From the NCBI RefSeq assembly GCF_016545825.1, contig NC_052620.1, positions 15,128,001-15,192,000 on the forward strand: 64,000 nt of DNA. Direction: 5' to 3'. Source of the DNA: Eucalyptus grandis. Taxonomy: Eukaryota > Streptophyta > Magnoliopsida > Myrtales > Myrtaceae. This document shows, piece after piece, positions 58,776 through 64,000 of this stretch. The stretch's first letter is position 1. Every line of letters starts with the position of its first letter. The notes beneath the pieces are model-generated. The model saw only the letters and a program-made list of their open reading frames with translations, had not been told where the DNA came from and ran no database searches. The translations under genes and the position numbers were made by a program.

Positions 58776-59173
58776 TTTTATTTTATTTTTTTGGTAAAGG
58801 TAAGAGATATATATTGACTTAAGCCAAAGCAACAAGAACGCTATACAACAAAAACTCGGCACCAAGAACTTACCCTCACAAGGACAACAGTCATAGTGAG
58901 TGGAAGGGTGCCAAGGTAAAAGAAAACTAGCTGCAGAGGAAAGCCAAACAGTGGCAAAGCAAAAAAACCTACACGGGGATCACATAAAAATACCGACTCC
59001 CAACAACTATACAAGTGCAGGGAGATGAATACAAATGTAGGAATGGTAGAACAGCTCGCCAACTGCACTAGAGAAGCTTCCAAAAATTCAAACCGGCACC
59101 TTCTTCAGCTGCATGAACCGAGAAGGACCTCCGACAAGAACATGAAATGAGAGAACCCCCTACTCGAAAAGGT

Positions 59174-60354
59174 CTACTGACCAATCAGTGGATCATTCCG
59201 CCAAAAAGAAGGGTTTACTAACCAGCAATGCAACAATCTACGATTTGTGGTGCTAGGAGGAATCTGGTGAAAAGACAAAGCCTTGTCCTTGACAATCTTC
59301 TCCAATCGTATCTTCATGGTAGAAAGGGAGGGCGATCTACCCTCAAAGAGAATATTATTCCGTTCATTCCAAATGATGTTGCATAAAGCAGCAAAAGTGA
59401 ACTGAGCAAGGGTGGAATGAAAGGAAGTTCTGGATAAATACTTGATCGCCCATTGCAAGTTATCCATCCAAGATTTGTTCGTCCAAGCAAAATTAAATCT
59501 AGAAACCCAGAAAGTGACAAGTGTGGACAGAATGGAACAACCAAAAAAGAGATGGTTGATCGAGTTTGGACGACAAGAACAAAAGCCACAATTCACAAAT
59601 GGGATTCTGCCATAAGAAAGAAGCATCACCTGAGTTGGCAGCCTGTTCCTGGTGATCAACCACAGCAGGAATTGATAGCGGGGGACCAGCGCTTTGTTCC
59701 AAATAAAAGGAGCCCAATCCAAAGTCTGCCCTCTTGGCCGAATAGCTTCCCAAGCAGAAGCAGTAGAAAAGGTACCAGATGGGTTTCCCAACCATATGAA
59801 ACGATCAGTTTCATTTTTAAGCTAAGGGAAAAGGTCATCCCAAAGGCGGTAATCTCATTCAAAACACCCGAAGTTCAATCTAGAAATGACATAAAGTCAG
59901 CCATAGAAGCTCCCTTGGGGAGCCAAGAATAGTAGATGTTAGTATTGGAGAACAACAAATTAAGTGGCCCTTTGGGATGCCAATTATCGAACCAGAAAGA
60001 GATGGAGGTGCCATCCCCCACTTGCCAGCAAAAAGATCTACGGAATTCGCCTCTAAGGTCAAGGATCTTCTTCCATGACCATGAGCAGAACGTGGGCTTT
60101 GAGGCCAACCAAAAATTGACATTTTTTAAGAATACATAGTGAACCCACCTGCACCAAAGAGATTCTTTATCTATAAATAATAACCATAAGTGCTTGAGCA
60201 TTGCTATGGTGTTGCTTTCCCGAAGTCTCCTGATTCCTAAGCTTCCTTTAGCTTTTGAAAGGCAAACAACAGTCCACGCAACCTTTGCACCACCTGCACC
60301 GAGGTCTGGGCCCTTCCATAGGAATTGTCTCGAGATCTGCTCAATTTTGTCCAA
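59174..60354 (-). pseudogene. LINE ORF2: C-terminal RT zinc-binding region
   Basis: The frame 60354-59875 has F-L-W-K-G, W-x-x-V-C-L-S-K-A-K-G-S-L-G-I-R, and G-D-G-T-S-I-S-F-W-F-D-N-W. The frame 59791-59174 has W-N-K-A-L-V-P-R-Y-Q-F-L-L-W-L, then C-G-F-C...N-H-L-F-F-G-C, the zf-RVT pattern, ending at 59174. The two are separated by a shift and stop near 59790-59875. These parts are typical of plant non-LTR pol proteins and of the many host fragments derived from them. Confidence 0.8.
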
Positions 60355-60393
60355 TATCGATATTGGTAGAATGAAAATAATTTCCCAATAGAC

Positions 60394-61899
60394 CTAAATA
60401 GATTGTAGCACTGACCTAATTAATTGTAGGCGTCTCGCAAATGATAGGAACCGCTGTGTCCAAGTTTGCACTCTCGAAGTGATGATATTGACTAGAGTAA
60501 TACAGTCATCTTTCTGAAGTCTAGAAGAAATAACCAGAGTCCCTAGATAACGAAAAGGCAAGGATCCTTCTGGGAATCCCAAAAGTGAAGTGTAGGCACT
60601 TTGGGAATCCGGGGAGACCCCTGAAAAATACATCTCGCTCTTGTGCAAGATCGGGTGAAGGCCTGACCACCAAGAGAAGGTATCGATGGTTGCCTTAAAT
60701 AATGTGAGACTCGGCATATTCGCCTCCACAAAAAGTAGGATATCGTCAGCAAAGAATAAGTGGGAGAGCCTAGTCGACTTACATCTCCAGAACAAGGGGT
60801 GGCTGGTTTGCATATTCAGAATGCCTGTAAACACCTCCATTACAAACGTAAAAAGATAGGGTGACATGGGATCTCCTTGTCTAATACCCCTACTGCTCGG
60901 AAAAAAATCATGGAGTTCATCATTCAGGGCCACAAAGATGTGTGGCGAACGAACACAACTCATAATAAGTTTAGAGAAGTGAGAGGGGAACTGGAAAGCT
61001 TGAAGTGTTACCTCAAGAAAATCCCAGTTAAGAGTGTCATAGGCCTTTCAAAAATCAACCTTTATGGCACACTTAGGCTTATACGGCACATGGTGGAACC
61101 TAGCAAGGAGCTCTTGGGCTAGAAGGATGTTGTTGTTGATATGCCTCCCCTTAACAAAGGCATTTTGAGCATGGCTAATAACATCAGGCATGACAACAAC
61201 CATTCGGTTGGCCATAATCTTCATAATACACTTATAAACCGTGTTACAACAAGCAATAGGTCTAAAATCATTAATTGTAGTTGCATTAGGGCACTTTGGC
61301 ACAATTGTAAGGATTGTGTTATTAGATTCCTTAAGGAGCTTCCCTATAGAAAAGAAATCCAAAACCGCCGTAGTAACTGATGGACCTATTGTGCCCCAAC
61401 AATGCCAAAAGAATTCCATGCTAAAGCCATAAGGGCCAAGTGCTTTACCAGTTGCTAAGGAGAAAATGGAATCTCGAATCTCCACTTCCGACACAGGTTT
61501 AGATAGAAGCAGAATCTGGCTGTCATCTAGAGTCCGAGTGATTATGGACCGAACATCCTGGATAAACAGCAAGGTATTGTGCTCAGCAGAAGCTAGAAGA
61601 TCACGAAAATGAGCAACAACCATCTGCTGAATTAAGGGAGGGTCCTGAACCATATTCCCAACATCATCTCGAAGCGAGAGAATTCGATTAAGGAGGTGCC
61701 TCTTGTTCAGCGAATGGTGAAAAATTTTGGTACTGAGGTCACCTTCTTCAAGCCATTTTAATTCTTGATTTATGCTTATAGAAGCTTTCCTCCTGAAGCC
61801 GTAGGTCCGAGAAGGTCTTGGTGCACTCTCTCTCCTTGGCCGCAAGATCTAGATTGAAAGGATCCAAATGGAATGCTTCTTGAACAACATTAAGAGCAT
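60394..61899 (-). pseudogene. LINE ORF2: reverse transcriptase domain, broken
   Basis: The frame 61845-61048 gives W-L-E-E-G-D-L-S-T-K-I-F-H (start of the RT linker), A-L-G-P-Y-G-F-S where G-P-D-G-F is usual, D-F-R-P-I-A-C-C-N, and G-R-H-I-N-N-N-I-L. A shift near 61040 is followed by the frame 60963-60394 with G-I-R-Q-G-D-P-M-S-P-Y-L and the catalytic F-A-D-D-I. The D-to-Y change and the shifts show it is inactive. Confidence 0.85.
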
Positions 61900-62540
61900 C
61901 ACGAGCTAAGGCAGTTCTTGCGAATATATCTGAGTATGACTCCTTATTGAGGCTCTTGAGTTTAGCTTTAACAAGCTTCAAGTTAACATAACAGTTAAAC
62001 ATGGCCATACCACTGATCGGAGAGTCCCAGGCTTGTTGGACAATCTGATTAAAGGTCAAATATTGAATCCAGAAGTTAAAGAACTTGAACGGCTTCTTCG
62101 TCTTTGGTGCGGGGAAGATCTTTATAACCATTGGAGAGTGGTTTGAAATACCGGCCAGAAGAAATAAAGCCTCCGAGAATGAAAAAACACTACTCCAATA
62201 GGGATTGATGAGGATCCTATCAAATTTCCTCTGTTTGCAAGTTTCACCAGAGGAAGTAGCCCATGAGTATCTACAGCTAGTATGCCGAAGATTGTCCAGC
62301 TCAACCTGTTGAAGGCAATCTCCAAATTCATCATAAGACGGTAACTAGGTGGAAAGGCTACCAATCCTATCCGAAGGGAACCTTATGGCATTGAAGTCAC
62401 CTGCAACGAACCAAGGAGTAGTACTTCGAGAGGAGCTGATCTGAACAAGATCTTGCCAAAGGGGGCACCGACGCACGAATGTGTGTTCAACATAAACAAT
62501 AGAGAGATAAAGGGAATCACCTATAGAGAGACATCTCAAA
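61900..62540 (-). pseudogene. LINE ORF2: endonuclease remnant
   Basis: The frame 62539-62345 contains W-F-V-A-G-D-F-N-A, the catalytic G-D-F-N motif of APE-type endonucleases. After a TAG at 62345 the homology continues in frame with L-P-S-Y-D-E-F and later A-L-F-L-L-A-G-I-S-N-H-S-P-M, including the family's final S/N-H-S-P motif. The amino-terminal catalytic residues are absent because of the 5' truncation. Confidence 0.75.
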
Positions 62541-62651
62541 TGTCCATGAATAACTTGGATGCATTCAATTTATTGACCTTTATACACTTCATTTTTTATA
62601 AAAACTTTTTGGCTAGTTGCAACGTGTTATAAAGCGTTTGTTAAGTAACTA

Positions 62652-63368
62652 AGGGTGTGTTTGGTAACGCTTCCGGGGAATAATTTTTTTATGAGAAATG
62701 GTTTTTTTCTAATTCTATTCTCGAGAACAATTTTTGAGCAAAAGAACGCGTTTAGTAACTTCCCAAAATTTCTATTCTCGGGATAGAAATACGTTTGGTA
62801 GGATTCTTAGTTTTTTTAATTCTTTATTATATTTTCTTCTTCTTCTTCTTCTTTTCCTCTTTTCTTTTTCCTTTTCCTTTTTTTGTTGGCTGGTCGCCGA
62901 ACATGACAATGGCCGAGGATCGACTAGGCGAGGTCTAGTGAGCTTGTCGAGCCTTGCCAAGCCGAGGTGAGGCCCGGTGAGCCTCAGCCTTAAGTCGGTT
63001 GGGAGGCCGAGCCTCGCCGTGGCTCGCGTCTCCAGAGGCGGCAATGCTCCGGCCAGGTCGTTGGCCCTTGTCCGCGCCGATGTTGACCATGGCCAAGGCC
63101 GGCGACCGGCTAAAAGGAAGAAGAAGAAGAAGAAAAGAAAGAGAATAGGAAAATAGAAAAAGAGAGAAGAGAGAAAAAAATAGATTCTAGAAATTGTTTC
63201 CAAGAACAAGAAGCTACTTTTTTCTACTTCTTGTTTTTGTTCCAAATCTATTTCTAATAACAAAAATAAATTTTATCAAACAGGTATCTATTCTTTTTTT
63301 GTTCCCCAGATCAAAAGAATATAAATAATTGTTCTAGAGAATAGAAACAAAATTTACCAAACAAGCCT
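62652..63368. mobile_element. MITE-like element with GC-rich core
   Basis: The left end reads AGGGTGTGTTTGGTAA and the right end, on the opposite strand, AGGCTTGTTTGGTAAA, so the termini are inverted repeats of the GTTTGGTAA type common in plant MITEs. The inner arms are also mirrored: a CTTCTTCTTC tract (about 62833-62860) faces GAAGAAGAAG (63117-63133), and GGCTGGTCGCCG faces CGGCGACCGGCT. The core (62930-63110) is GC-rich. Flanking bases are TAA on the left and TTA on the right, so a target duplication is not clean. Copy A lacks it. Confidence 0.6.
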
Positions 63369-64000
63369 TAATGACCATGATCATGGGCAGAAAATTGGCT
63401 TTGCATCGGCAAGCCCCATTATTTGTTTGAGCCCAATGGAATTTTGGGCCAAGGATGGGCAAGAGTGCTTAGGCCCGGCCCGGTGCAACGAGTCTGTTTA
63501 CTTGTTTGAAAATACTGCACCACTCAGAACCTTGGTACATATTTAGTTGGTCCGACTAGTCCCCTATCTTGCCCCAAGAATTTCTTCGAAGTCATTTATA
63601 GCAGAAAATCCAAAAAAAAAAAAAGTGAAAAAATCAAGAAAAAAGTATCTAGATATATATAATGTAATATTTACTTGTGGTTATCTCACTAATTTTGATA
63701 CCATGTTGTAGGTGTCAAATTTTGTAATTTAAAGGATGTTTGGAATATGAAAGTATGATATTAATTTTATTATTTTTTTTAGAACTAGAGATAGAGTTCA
63801 AGGTTCACATTGTGATTTAGTTTTAGTTTATAAGTTGTTCATAATCAAGTTGGAATCGAGTTTAAACTCAAACATATATGATATATCAAACATGGGATTG
63901 AGAAACCAAGTTTTGTCATACTCACAGTTCAATATCAAACCATCAACATTAAGTTAAACTTTGCACCAACAAACTACTTCAAATGAATTTCTCGATTGTG

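Larger units (their letters stand above)
58776..62556 (-). mobile_element. L1-type LINE, 5'-truncated, 3.8 kb
   Basis: Read on the minus strand the element starts inside the endonuclease domain (about 62540), passes through reverse transcriptase (61845-60394) and a zinc-binding RT-associated region (about 60354-59174), and ends in an A-rich tail (the T/A tract at 58776-58792). An 11-bp target duplication flanks it. A truncated 5' end with an A-rich 3' tail is the usual result of target-primed reverse transcription. ORF1 and the start of ORF2 are missing. Several stops and shifts make it inactive. It lies in copy D at a site that is continuous in copy A. Confidence 0.9.
56195..64000 (+). repeat. 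Tandem segmental duplication, copy D (runs off the window)
   Basis: Homology starts at GTGGTTTTAAAGGGAATAT, which matches about 9131 in copy B, inside the coiled-coil gene. It runs in the same order as copy A (56404 matches base 1) to the window end, where 63795 onwards matches about 2930. The LINE and a MITE-like element interrupt it. Copy D lacks the GC-richer core of the minus-strand relic seen at 1900-2190 in copy A. The rest of 57345-58764 is noncoding relic. Confidence 0.75.

Noticed and set aside
58622..58822. Short frame with a PPR-like look (G-K-A-I-H-G-H-G)
   Set aside because: Only about one motif is readable, copy A does not preserve it, and the frame runs into the LINE. Too little to call a pentatricopeptide gene.
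1..64000. CRISPR arrays, operons, rRNA genes or bacterial features
   Set aside because: None seen. The short tandem arrays lack CRISPR spacer structure, and the genome context is a plant nucleus.

Overview
This window is plant nuclear DNA. It is AT-rich, genes are split by GT-AG introns, most of the sequence is decayed repeats, and there is a TIR-NB-ARC-LRR (TNL) resistance gene, a Ty1/copia element, a plant L1-type LINE, a tRNA-derived SINE and several solo LTRs. The wording of the TNL resembles what I remember of Myrtaceae (Eucalyptus and relatives). That is recall, not a search.

The backbone is a tandem segmental duplication seen four times in the same orientation. Copy A covers about 1-6350, copy B about 6381-22745, copy C about 26095-53934, and copy D from about 56195 to the window end. 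The fullest unit (C) holds, in order: a plus-strand multi-exon coiled-coil gene, a plus-strand GRF zinc-finger fragment, a minus-strand pair of gene fragments (RAB6-interacting-golgin-like exon plus IST1-like exon), a repeated module, and a minus-strand TNL gene. A and D carry only the left part of the unit. B keeps a broken piece of the TNL LRR exon. C keeps a nearly complete TNL (exons 53934-53441, 52272-51166, 51052-50774, 50682-49237) with one apparent single-base deletion just before the P-loop.

Insertions separate the copies. They are: a copia solo LTR (12787-13768, TSD CCTAT) carrying a nested SINE (13272-13457, 16-bp TSD); a 6.8-kb copia element (31824-38648, TSD TAGTA) with nearly identical LTRs but a broken coding region; a 420-bp solo LTR (41918-42337, TSD CAAAG); a 3.3-kb gypsy-type solo LTR (44608-47906, TSD ATTCT) with tandem repeats; a 5'-truncated LINE on the minus strand (58776-62556, TSD GGATGCATTCA); and MITE-like insertions at about 3289-4300 and 62652-63368. 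Comparing duplicated copies gives empty-site sequence for most of them, so those boundaries are well supported.

The spacers 22830-26090 and 54660-56190 have no recognisable gene. Apart from the TNL, every host gene seen is a relic with stops or frameshifts, so the window reads as a decaying resistance-gene cluster shaped by unequal exchange and transposition. Points most worth a second look are the golgin/IST1 chimera, a predicted gag intron in the copia element that contains its primer-binding site, and the single lesion in the TNL.
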